From Labeo rohita (lineage: Eukaryota > Chordata > Actinopteri > Cypriniformes > Cyprinidae): a stretch of 64,000 bases of DNA. Position 1 is the stretch's first letter; every line of letters starts with the position of its first letter. This document shows, piece by piece, positions 35,850 through 48,300 of the stretch. Under the pieces are notes generated by a model. The model worked only from the letters and a program-made list of their open reading frames with translations, ran no database searches and was not told where the DNA came from. The position numbers and the translations under genes are program-made. Location: assembly GCF_022985175.1 (NCBI RefSeq), contig NC_066890.1, positions 32,441,800-32,505,799 of the forward strand, in the 5' to 3' direction.

Positions 35850-36640
35850 GTTGAACCGTCACGTGACTGCCGGAGCTCTTAAAGAAACAGTGCACTAGAT
35901 TCGCCGCACACATAGCATGTAAGTCTCCCGTTATGCTCCTTTTTAACGCTTTTAACGTTATGCATATACTTAATAAAGCCAGGTTATTTCGTTAGAGTAC
36001 GTTTGCACTTAAAACCAAGTGTTGGTGCAACTTATTCGCGGTGTTTGATAGTTATAATCAACTTTATAATCGGCTAACTGCGCTAGCCTGTGTACATAAT
36101 AGGAATTGTATTGGGAAGCAGGAGCACGTTTGTTATGAGGTTGTGTTTTCACTCCTTTCAAAGTTATGATTTACAACTGATAGTTAAAGAAAAAGCAGGT
36201 TTCGATTAATAAACAGATTCGTTAGTGCATTATTTAGACTGTCAGGAAGTTTTTACAGCAGTGATTTCAATGGTGACTCGGTGTTTTACGGCGTATGCAC
36301 CTGTTTGATTGCGTTTGTGTAATTTACGTTACATGACATTATATAAACAATGGTTTAATTGAAGACTCGTAATATAAACACCTCCTTATCCCTCAGTTAG
36401 ATAATGGTTTCTGTGTTTAAACTTAAATAAAGTTCGCCGAAACTTGAATGATAACGCACTTCCTGGTTTCAGGTGAGGTTCGCGCAGGTGTAAACACACA
36501 CGAACAGACAAAACAAGACTCAGTCTCAGCCCAAAACAACACTTGAAATGCTGGATTTAGTTTTATGAGGGATTCCGAAGTGGCAGAGATTTGATTTAAC
36601 CTCATAACCAAGTGTATGGATATAAATATAGCAGGTAAGT
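35850..36640. promoter_or_regulatory. shared tm2d1/patj divergent promoter zone and patj leader candidates
   Basis: The tm2d1 start codon faces away from patj, and the DNA between them becomes less AT-rich. An E-box-like TCACGTGAC lies at 35859-35867. Two plus-strand donors could end a non-coding patj exon 1: CAT then GTAAGT (exon end 35918) and CAG then GTAAGT (exon end 36634). The second joined to 38255 would create a 13-codon upstream ORF (ATG at 36616). Promoter function is inferred from gene arrangement only. Confidence 0.5.
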
Positions 36641-37229
36641 AGGGTGGATACTCTCACTTTTGTTTTTTGTTCAGGTGAACAGAAACTAGCAGATGATCTT
36701 TTGAAAGATATGGGTACAGGTTATAGAAATAGATACTTGAGTTTTAGATTAATAAAATGCATTTATTTCTGTTGGGATATGTGAAAACAAATGCATCATA
36801 TCAACATTAATGTAGTAAAACTAAGATTTACTACTGTCTTTTTGGAGAAACTGATGATTTATGAGTTGTAACATTGCATGGTTCTCATTTTTATGGAAAT
36901 TGAAAAAAAGCCAAGGTCAACATGGAACGTAATAAAACTTTGAAAAGTTATTTCTATTTGTTAAGTCTAATTATGATTTATACTAAACTTGTATTGACAC
37001 CCAGTAAAGTTTAGCATAATAAAAAGTGTGATGTTTTAATATATATTGGCACAATTTATATTTAATAGCTGATTTGAAATATGAAAATGTTTGGTACAAC
37101 TCATCCCATAAGTTATTGTTATTTTTGCTTAAAATAATTATAATAACAGCAACTATTAAACACACATTGTTAGTATTTCTACAGTTTTTTAATTGAAATT
37201 GCACTCAAAAAGAGCAATTTTAATGTATG
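36641..37229. other. patj: patj upstream intron, no feature
   Basis: AT-rich DNA between the candidate leader exon and the first MITE. Nothing recognised. Confidence 0.35.
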
Positions 37230-37737
37230 TACACTACCAGTCAAAAGAAAAGTTTTTGAACAGTAAGATTTTTAATGTTTTTTTTAAAGAAGACTCTTCT
37301 GCTCACCAAGCCTGCATTTATTTGATCCAAAGTACAACAAAAACAAAAAATTGTGAAATATTTTTACTAGTTTTCTATTTGAATATATTTAAAAATGTAA
37401 TTTATTCCTGTGATTTCAAAAATGAAATTTTAGCATCATTACTCCAGTCACATGACCTTTCAGAAATCATTCTAATATTCTGATTAGTTGCTCAAAAAAC
37501 ATTTATTATTATTATTATTGTTGAAAACAGCTGAAGTAGAATTTTTCAGGTTTGTTTGATAAATAGAACGTTTAGAAGAATAGCATTTATCTGAAATAGA
37601 AATGTTTTGTAACATTACAATTATCTTTATAATCACTTTTGATCAATTTTAAACGTCCTTGCTAAATAAAAGTATTAATTTCTATAATTATAAAAAAAAT
37701 ATATACTGACTCCAAGCTTTTGAGTGGTATGGTGTAT
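37230..37737. mobile_element. inverted-end MITE (TACACTACCxxTCAAAAG family), copy 1
   Basis: Left end TACACTACCAGTCAAAAG; right end AGCTTTTGAGTGGTATGGTG. The body contains TGCATTTATTTGATC and GTAATTTATTCCTGTGATTT, shared with the two other copies nearby. Confidence 0.78.
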
Positions 37738-37766
37738 AATGTTAAAAAAGCTTTTAATTTAGATAA

Positions 37767-38135
37767 ATGCCGGTCTTTGGATCTTTCTATTCATCAAAGA
37801 ATCCTGAAAAACGTTTTAAATATTGATAATAAAAATGATAAAAATGTTTCTTGAACAGCAGATCAGCATATTAGAATGATTTCTGAAAGATCATGAGATG
37901 CTGAAGACTGGAGTAATGATGCTGAAAATTCAGCTTTGAAATCACAGGAATAAATTACATTTTAAAATATATTCCATTAGAAAATTTTAGTTATTTTAAA
38001 TAGTAAAAATATTTAAAATTGGTACTGTTTTTGCTGTACTTTGGATCAAATAAATGCAGGTTTGTTGAGCAGAAGAAACTTCTTTAAAAAACATTAAAAA
38101 CCTTTCTGTTCAAAAACTTTTGACTGTTAGTGTAT
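37767..38135. mobile_element. same MITE family, partial inverted copy 2
   Basis: Opposite orientation to copy 1: TCACAGGAATAAATTACATT, GATCAAATAAATGCAGG, ending CAAAAACTTTTGACTGTTAG plus TGTA. The other end is missing. Ends about 120 bp before the patj start-codon exon. Confidence 0.75.
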
Positions 38136-38254
38136 ATTTTCCATAAAATAATTTTTAAAAGCCTAATTAAATTAGTATCAGTGACTTGCCTTTATTGACT
38201 GATTTTAAAATCAGATTGAAGCTTGAAAATATCCATTTCCTTCCACTTTCACAG

Positions 38255-38309
38255 ATCAATCTGCACTGAATTTTTAAGACAACGACGATGTTTGAGAACG
38301 TACCGACAG
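38255..38309 (+). CDS. patj: patj exon with start codon (CDS 38288-38309)
   Basis: The acceptor CACAG ends at 38254 and the donor is GTATCA. The first 33 bases are 5'UTR and contain an in-frame TGA. The coding part is MFENVPT plus one base; human PATJ begins MPENPAT. The next intron is only 94 bp. Confidence 0.85.
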
Positions 38310-38623
38310 GTATCAGTCATTTTTGCGCTTTTCATCCGAGCACGCCTACTATGTCATTAATCCGTCTTTGCATGGTTAATATCGCAATTGTGTGTGTTCT
38401 CAGTGTCTGCTTCCGAGCGGCAGCAGGTGCTCCAGGCCTTGGAAAGACTTCAGTCCAAGCTCGTGCAGAGGGAAGAGTGGACCCACAGCGACAGGCTCGG
38501 CACGCTGAAGGAAGCCCTGCAGAGCCCTCTGTTCGGCCACATCCTCACCCTGCAGCACTCCGTCAAACAGCTTAAAGACCAGGTGAGACTTCTACCAAAA
38601 TAGATATATTTGTCCACCTTTTT

Positions 38624-38661
<38 letters not shown>

Positions 38662-38695
38662 ATATATGTATATATGTGTGTATATATATATATTA

Positions 38696-38731
<36 letters not shown>

Positions 38732-41700
38732 TGTATGTATAGTTATACACCACTACACTACTGTTTCAAAGTATGGGGTAAGTTTTTATATGCTTTTGAA
38801 GTAAGTTTCTTATGCTCACCAAGGCTGCATTTATTTGATAAATACAGTAAAAACAGTAATGTTGTGAAATATTATTGCAGTTTAAAAGAACTGCTTTTTA
38901 TTTGAATATATTTTACAATGTAATTTATTCTTGCGATGCAAAGCTGAATTTTCAGCATCATTATTTCAGTCTTCTGTGTCACGTGATTCTTTCGAAATCA
39001 TTGTAATATGCTGATTTGGTACTTGAAACATTTTTTTTTTATTTCTCTCAGTGTTGGAAAACACTTTATATTTTCAGGAACATATGCAGTGCCTTATCGG
39101 ATGAGTAGTTTATTCCCTCTTTAAACAGAAGAAAACAAACAAGCAAACACAGTTCTGAACCTATTTTTTTTAAAAATATAAATATATTTTTTTTCTTTTA
39201 GGTTTTATATATTTATATAATATTATATTATAATATAATGTATATATTTTTTAGTTTTTTTTTTTCTTCTTTATTCCCCCTTTTTTCAGTTTTTTTTTTT
39301 TTTTTCAATATTTTTTTTTATTTCTATCATTTACAATCACTTAATATTTTTATGGCAACCAGGATCATATGCAGTGCCTCAGCAGATAAGATTATTTCAT
39401 CTTTAAACAAAAAGCAAGCAAACAAACACAAGCCTGATCTTTTAAAAAAAAAAAAAACATTTTGTTATTAATGTTACAAACACTTAATATTTTTAGTTTT
39501 TGATCTTTTCCAATTTTTTTTTTTTTTGCTTCAAAATCAATTTGTAATGTGACTCATTCCATGGCTGCTTGGTTAGATTCATGTCTAATTACGTGTAATT
39601 ATTGAATATATATTTTTTGAATTGAATTCCCTTATTGAATACTTTATTTATTCTACACCTATGTATAGAATAAACATAAACATATGTAGGTGTATATGAC
39701 TTTCTTATTTCAGAAGAATGTAATCAGATTTATATTAAAAAATGTCCTGGCTCTTTCAAGCTTAATAATGCCAGTGAATAGGTGTTCAGAATTTGAAGTC
39801 CAATAAAGTGCATCCATCCATCATAAAAAGTACTCCACACAGCTCCAGGAAGCTAATAAAGAACTTCTGAAGCAAATCGTGTAAGAAAATTATCAATATT
39901 TAAAACTTTATAAACCGTAATCTCAAGATAGATATATATATATCACATATATATATATATACACAAAGATATATATATATATATCTTGATTGTATTCGTC
40001 CAAAAGAAGAAAGTCATATACACCTAGGATGTTTGAGGGGGAATGAATCGTGCTGTAATTTCATTTTTGGGTGAACTGTCCCTTTAATTTTTTTTTTTCC
40101 ACTAATGGTCATTATATAATGGTAGAATTTTTATGCATGTTATTGATGTTGAAAGTTAAACGCCAAGGTCAGCTAAAGCATAGTATGTTAATGTGTACTC
40201 GTAATGCCAAATCAGCATAGAAATCACATCATTTATTTAGACTCAAAGAACTTCTAAAAATGAACTTGTTTGTTTGCATCCCATCCCGGTGAGCATGTAT
40301 TTCTTAAGCACACACTCGAGATGCTGAAAGACTCTCGTCCCTATTTGTATTCAGTCAGAGTTTTTATTGACACAAGAAACCTCTTTACAATAAACAATCC
40401 GCACACCAAATTAAGATAATGGCAATAACGGAAGCTCGCCTTCATATTCTAAGTGCTGGGAAGGTCAGACGTGCGCCTATGAATGCGTCAGGTGAAAAAC
40501 CTATCAAGTATGTCGAGGCGGGCAACAGCCGGAGTTTCTATCAAGCCTTAATATCTACTGTCTGAGTTTGAGTAACTGCCTTGTCGGAGATGTATCGATG
40601 AAATAGGCTGGAACCTGCTCTGTCAGCCCGGACTAAATAAGCACAAGACTGATAAGTTCCCACAGTAAGAGTCTAAAGGTCATTAATACATTACCTGTTG
40701 GGGACTAGCGAATACTGCAGAGGAATGTATTGATTTTTTTTTTTTTTCTTTCCTTTCCTCTGCCTGTAGGACATGGCTGTTCCTCTGTGGGCTGTTTTAT
40801 CTTTTAGATGAACAGTACATGGTTTGTCCCAAATTATTTGGACAAGCTATGAGATAATGGGTCAAGTGTATTTATTTTTTTTATTTGTATACTTACAACG
40901 GTCAGGTTTTTGTATACAAATGCGTAAATGGGCACAATTTATGTTTGTATGCATAAGTAAAACAACATTCAAGTATCTCAGCACTACGTGATTTATAATA
41001 TATGTGGTTTGTAACTGCCGGAATGCAGGAATTATTTGGACAGGCTATTTGAATGATGATGCTTGAATCATATCAAATCTTTCTGTGTATTTATGAATGT
41101 ATTTATTTGTAACTGTCAGGGCCTCTCCGCTACATAGTTAGAGAGCTTGTTGTGAAACAAATGAATAGGCACAATTCATGTTCGTCTCTATAATTTTTTT
41201 GAAACATTTAAGTATTTAGTCCTACTTTTTAAATAATGATAAAGTTAATAATAATAATAATAATAATAATGATCATGATAATAAATGTATTTAAAACAAA
41301 TTTGTAATGTTATTAAATAGATTTTTTTAAACAATTTTATATTTGTTCAAATAACACATTTGAAACATTTTAGTATTCAACTCATGCATTAAATAATTAA
41401 AATAATAATAAATTATTATTATTATTATTATTAAAATAAATTTCAAGCACATTCATAGATAGACATTGTCGTTGGTATTATAATTGGTATAATAATAATA
41501 CTAATAATTCTGATTAATTATATTACAGTATTATAATACTTATAACAAATTTGTAATGTTATAAATATAATTTTTTTAATCAGTCAAAATAATACATTTG
41601 AATCATTTAAGTATCCAACTCATGCATTTTATTATTATTATTATTATTATTAATATTAATAAAATATATTTCCAATAATGATCTTTTTTGTTTTGTTGTT

Positions 41701-42248
41701 AAACAACATAAGTTGTTTAAACAACTTATAATAAATATTTGTCTAAACACGCTTGAGACATTTAAATATCCAACTTATACATTAAATTATGTTGTTATTG
41801 TTGTTGTTATTATTATTATTATTATTATTACTACTACTATTAGAATTATTACTGATGATAAAAGTATTCATAATAATGTTAATAATAATTACTATTATTA
41901 CTAAAATGTATTTCAAACAAATTTGCTTATAGAATTTGTCTTTTTTTTCTTGGTATAATATTTATTAATTATATTATAATAATAATTGTAAACTGTTTAT
42001 ATTTGTCTAAATAACACATCTGAAACATTTAAGTATCCAACTCATGCATTAAATTATTATTATGATGATGATTAGTAATAATAATAAATGTAATAATTAA
42101 TATTAATAATAAAATATAATAAGAATAATTTTTACTGTTATTATTATTATTATTGTTATTATTATTATTAAATTAGGTTCCAAACTAATTTATAAATGGT
42201 CGTCGTTGTTGTTGTTTTTGTTATATGTAATCATTTGTAATAATGATG

Positions 42249-42289
<41 letters not shown>

Positions 42290-42306
42290 TATTATTATTA
42301 TTATTG

Positions 42307-42353
<47 letters not shown>

Positions 42354-45300
42354 ATTTCTTTAATATATATCTTTATAGCTTTAGAATTAACTTTTCCTCT
42401 CTTTGTAGTTAAACAGCTTGCCTCCGGACACATGCACCGAGTTCAGTTTCTCCAGGAAGGGTCAGCTGATCGTCAGTGCGAGTCGTCCGTCCAGCAGCCT
42501 GGGATCTGTAGTGTCCAACGGTACAGCTTCAACTACCATATCTTCTGAGCAGCTTCAGAGATGGTTACATGCAGCGGCAAAGGTGGGATGTATTTTATGT
42601 AATCTTTCCTCTAGATAAACATTGTTTCATTTAATGTGCCAAATATTGAACATAGTTTCCACAATGTTTTAGCTCAGCCTGCATTATTTATACAGTTAGT
42701 ATGAATGCTGCATCATATCTTGCACGTTTAACACAGGGAAGGAAGACAGAGCTCATCAGCCTGCAGAAGCCGTTGTCTGGAGGTCTAGGTTTCAGTGTGG
42801 TCGGCCTGAGACCAGAGGGAGTGGGCAGTCATGGTGTTTTCGTCCGACAGGTGCAACAAGGGAGCGTCGCAGACAGGTGAGAATGTTTTCTTCATATTAA
42901 AATAAATGTTTTCAGTTAGATTTGTAGCCAGATGTAAGTTGTACCTACAGTCATGGCCAAAAGTATCGGCACCCTTGCAATTCTGTCAGAAAATGCAACC
43001 CTTCTCTCCGAAAATTATTGCAGTTGCAAATGTTTTGGTACTCGTGTTTATTTTTTTGTTTGCATTGGAACAACACAAAAAAACAACGAAAAGTGAAATC
43101 TAAAACAATTCCACACAGAACCCAAAAAATGCACTAGACAAAATTAAATCTGCAGATCAGCTTGAATTTGTTTGGAAGTTAATCAGGGTTCTTTATCCAC
43201 CATTCAAACAATCCTTTGTTGTAATTTTTCATTAATTTAGCTCTTCCGTCCACGTCCAGGGAGGTTAACTACAGTGGCGTGGGCTGTAAACCTCCTGATG
43301 ATATTGGACACAGGAACATTAAGAGATCTGGACTTGTAGCCTTGAGATTGTCCATGTTTTTCCACAATTTTTTCTCTCAAATCCACAAACAACTCTTTAC
43401 ACTTCTTTCTTTTCTCCATGCTCAGTGTGACACAGAACACAAAGGTTAAGTCAACTTTTGTCCATTTGAACTGGTTGCAAGTGTGATTACTATATTTCCC
43501 TCACCTGTTACTTGCCACAGGTGTGTCTAAATACAAATTACAGGAGCATCACATGCTTGAAAAGCAATTGACAAGGAGCCAATAATTTTGTCCAGTCCAT
43601 TTGTAAGTTCTGTGTGAAAGTTTGACTTTTCGTCTCTGTTTTTTTGTGTTGTTGCAGTGCAAACAAAAACAATAAGCACATGAACACCAAAACATTTGCA
43701 ATTGGAACAATTTTCTGAGAGAAGTGTTGCATTTTCTGACAGAATTGCAAGGGTGCTGATATTTTTGGCCTATGACTGTATTGTGTTGGCACTGTGTTTG
43801 TTTACAAAGCGTTACAAATATTTTAGCATGATATTGACTCATTTATTTTAATTAGATGAATCACATGGACGATAAACATAATATTTCTTATCTCCAGGGA
43901 TGGAAGATTGCAGGAGAATGATCAGATTCTGGCGATTAACGGGATTCCTTTGGATCAGAGCGTGACGCAGCAGCAGGCCATCGCTCTTCTCCAGCAACAG
44001 AGAGACCGAGTGGAGCTGGTGGTGGCCAGAGACACTGTGCCCAAACCCAGACTCTCTACATCTGGACCCGCTCAGACGGTACGGCTGTTTTAATTGCCGC
44101 CGCATTGTGTTGTTCAGTGTTTAACTGGGACTTTGTGTCCGTCATAGTTCTTCAGCAGTTGGGGATGCTACTTTGAAACTGTAGCTCAGCCCTGCAGAGT
44201 TTAGCTTCAACCCTGATTAAACAAACCTGATTGAGCTAATCAGCTCTTTCAGGCTTATTTGAAAACTCCATGGTACACGTGTTGGAGCAGCGTTTGAGCT
44301 AAACTCTACAGCGGCCCTCTGGGAACTGAGTTTGACACGCCTGCTGTAGCTTGATGGTTTACGAATCAAATACGGCGTCTGTGGTGCTCGTTGGATGCCA
44401 GTAACATCAATCACCGTTGGTTCTCATGACTAAACATTATGGCATGAAACGTCGTTTACGATTGATTAGAAACCGTTTGATTAGAAAAATCCAAATTGCA
44501 AACTGTCATTGATGGTGAGGAAAAGCATTTACGTTTGAAACGATGAGAGGAAGTGTAAATAACAATGTTAGGTGAGCTAATCTTTGGAGTTAATAGCTGT
44601 ATGAGCCTATTTCCACTACAAAGTCAATAGAAAGTGAATCTGGTTTATATCTCAGAATTCAGATTTCTTTCTTTCCTAATTGCGAGTTTTTGTCTCCAAA
44701 TTCTGAGTTTATATCTTGAAATTCTGAAATGTGTGCAGTGTGAGATGAAAGTCACGTTCACTTTTTTAAATTTTTATTTTATTTGCTGTATATACTTTTT
44801 GTCTTGTTTTTGCTTTGATTGTTTAGTTATTTTTTTTTTACATTTTGTTTTATTTTTAGTGTTTTTTTTTTTGTCTTGTTTAATTTTGCTTTGTGTGTGA
44901 ATGAGTTTTTGTTTTTGTGTGTTTTGTTTAGCATTTTATTCTATGTTTTTGTTATGTTTTTTTATTTATTGGGTTTTATTTAGTTTATTTTTGCATTTTA
45001 TTTGTAGTTCATTGCATTTTAGTTATTTTTTGTAGTGTGTATTTGTTTGTTTGGTTTTATTTATTTAGTTTTTAGTTTTGTTTTGTTTTCTCAATTTAAA
45101 TGTTTAGTTGCAAAAAAGCATATATAATTTTTATTTATTTTTATTTATTTATTTATTTTTTAACACAACCCAATCCAACCCACATCCATAAAATGAAAAC
45201 GTAAAACAGTGCAGTGTGAAATTAAAAAGTCATGGTTACATTTTTAATTTTTTTTTTTATGTCAACTTTTTAGTTTTATCTTGTTTTCAGTTTGTTTTAT

Positions 45301-48300
45301 TTTTAGATTTGTTTAGTTATTCTTTCTTTTATTTTAGTTTTTTAGTGTTTATTTAATATTTTACTGTTTATTTATTTTTTATTTTTAGTGTATATTATTT
45401 ATTTAGTGTTTTTATTTTTAAGTTTGTTGTTGTCTTGTTTCTTTTTATTTGTTTGTGAATAATGAGTTTTTGGTTTTGTGTTTTGCATTTATTTTTTGTT
45501 GTTTTGAATTTTATTTTCTGTTTTGTTTTCTGTTTTTGAGAAGTTTTTTTTGTGTTTTATTATTTTTTGTGTGTGTGTTGGCTTTATTTGTTTTATTTAT
45601 GTAGTTTTTGGTTTGTTTTGTAATTATATTTTTGTTTGTTTTATTTTTAGTTTTTAGTTTAGTTTTCTTTCCTCAAAGCAGATGTGTTGCTTTTTTTATT
45701 TTTATTTTTTTTTTTAGTGTAAGATTAAAAAGTCATGGTTACGTTTTCAATTTTTATTATTATTTTTTTTTATATATACTTTTTCGTTTGTTTGTTTTTG
45801 TCTTGTTTTCATTTTGTTTTATTTTTAGATTTGTTTAGTTTATTTTTTATTTAAGTGCTTTTTAAGTTTGTTGTTGTCTTGTTTCTTTTTGTTTGGCATT
45901 TATTCTTGTTTTTTTTTTAGTTTTTGTTTTGTCTTTTGTTTCTTTTTTATTTTTGGGTTTATTTTGTTCATTTTTTTTAAAAAAATTTTGTGTGTTTTTG
46001 TTTGGTTGGTTTTGTTTATTTTTCATTTAGTTTTGTTATTTTTGTTTACTTTTAGTTTTGTAGCTTATATTTTATTTGTATTTGTTTTATTTTTGGTTTA
46101 GTTTAGTTTACTTAATTCAGATGTTTAGTTGCAAAAAAGCACATAAAATCAGCTTTTTCCCCCAGTTCAAACCACATCCATATATGTATTCATTCTGCAA
46201 CATCATACAAATTGCATAATATTGAGTTTTTATCTCCCAATTCTGAAAAAAATGTTAATTTTAAAGTCACGTTTACATTTTCTATTTTTATTTTATTTTC
46301 TATATATACTTTTTGTTTGGTCTTGTTGTCATGTTGTTTTATTTAAATGTTTTTTTTTTTTCGTGACCACGTAGCACAGCAATGTCACATGAGCGTGTAA
46401 CTACGATAGAGACGATAGTCCAAAATCTCTAAGTCAGTACATTTGATGTACATTTTTAAACTTATTAGTGAAGTGCATATAGCATTTTTGGCTTTTACAT
46501 GGTTTTCAAGTTTAACTTTACCTGTTTAATAAAGCCAGTATTTCCTAAGGCCTAACAAACTGAGCTAAGTTTGTATTGGTGATGTTTTAATTTCTATCAT
46601 ATACACATTATCAGATCCAGTGACAGACATGGCAAGAAATTGCTTAAGCATCTGGATTTAACCTGCTTGAGCTATAAACAGTAATGCAGCCTAAACTAAG
46701 AGCATATTTATTTGCCTTGTTCCCATTATTATAATGTGATCCTCAGGAAAATAAAGCCCTTAAAACATCCTGATATAACCTAAGCGCGTCTAACTAAAGA
46801 CAGAAATGCGCAGACGTTCTCAGGTTCATCCGAAAGACCTTTGTGAAAGAAATAAGCTCGGAAGAGGAAAGAAAATGAGGCTGGAAAGACCAACAGCCAG
46901 TAGATGAACTGCATTAACCTAAGCCTTCAACAATAAACACAACGCTTCCCTCTCGTCGACTTTAATTAAGTACCCAAACTTAACCGCTCTCAAATTAATG
47001 GCGAACGCGCACGGCGAGTTCCTCTCGCTGGAAAAATGATGGTAGTTTTGATTTGGTCTTTACATCGTAAGCCAGGTTGTGTATTTCTGCTCTGCCGATG
47101 CTTATTTTTTCGATCTGAAATGTTTAATATTGTTAATTCGGAGTATGTAGGAGCCAGACTTTGGTTTCATTCATGTGTTGTTCCGTTACGGGCTTGTGTT
47201 TAATGGAGCAAAAGTCTGGTTTTCATTTGATTGCTTGTTGCCCGGCCAAACTCTGTGTCACCAGATGTCAACAAAGTAGTCAGTGGCGCTGAACTTGTTT
47301 ATAAGTCAGATTAAGTATCTGTTTGTTGCGCTCTATAAAATAAAATGGATTTTATCGCAAACATGACTCAATACCGCAAACGCAGAAGGCGACGGACGAT
47401 ACAGAAGGCTTTGCCAAGACGTGATATTGGCGATTATCGTGATGTTAAAAAGGGAAAAAGCTTTTGAATGAATCTCGCAAACCTGTCAAGAACATCAACA
47501 GGTCATAATAGGGGAAAAATATGTTCGTAAAGGAAAAAAAAAAACTATTTTTACACCATATATTAAATAATAATTTTTAGCATTTATATTAGGGTTGTTA
47601 GTTTAACATGTAGTGTGGTTATAGTTGTGATTTTGGCTTTGTAAATCATTTAAGATTTTAAATTGATTGTCAGTCAATTTTTTGACACATTAGTGGTTAG
47701 TTTTAACATTTTTAAATAAATTATTTTCACGTATTCATGTTAATTTGTTTAGTGTTGCTTATAGTTGGAATTTATATGATTAATTCTTAAGTTTTGTAAG
47801 TAATTAAAAATTTTGAATTGATTATTTCTTGTTACACATTTAATTTATGCAAATTACAAAAATCATTTGATTTTTAATGTAATATTTAAATAAGCTTGTT
47901 TTTTAAGCTTGTTTATTAATTTATATTTATTTATTTAGATATATATTTAGAATTGTAAATTAGTGTGATTTTAATGATTCTAATAATAAATAATTCCGCT
48001 TTTATTCATTTTACATTTTTTACTCACTTTCAAAATATCATTTTATTTCCTTTTTAATGTACATTTTTTTAGAAATATATTTGTTTATGTATTTATACAT
48101 GAAAATGATGATATTGATGTATATATTTTAGAAATGTGAATTATTGTAGTTTAATATGATTGTTTTCTTTTTCTTTTCTTTTTTTTTTTTTTTTTTTTTG
48201 GTGACCTACACGTTTTAATTTCTTTTATTTTATATTGATAAATATTTAGAATAGTGAATTATTCTGATTTTCATTTGTCTTTCATTCTTTTTCTTTCGTT

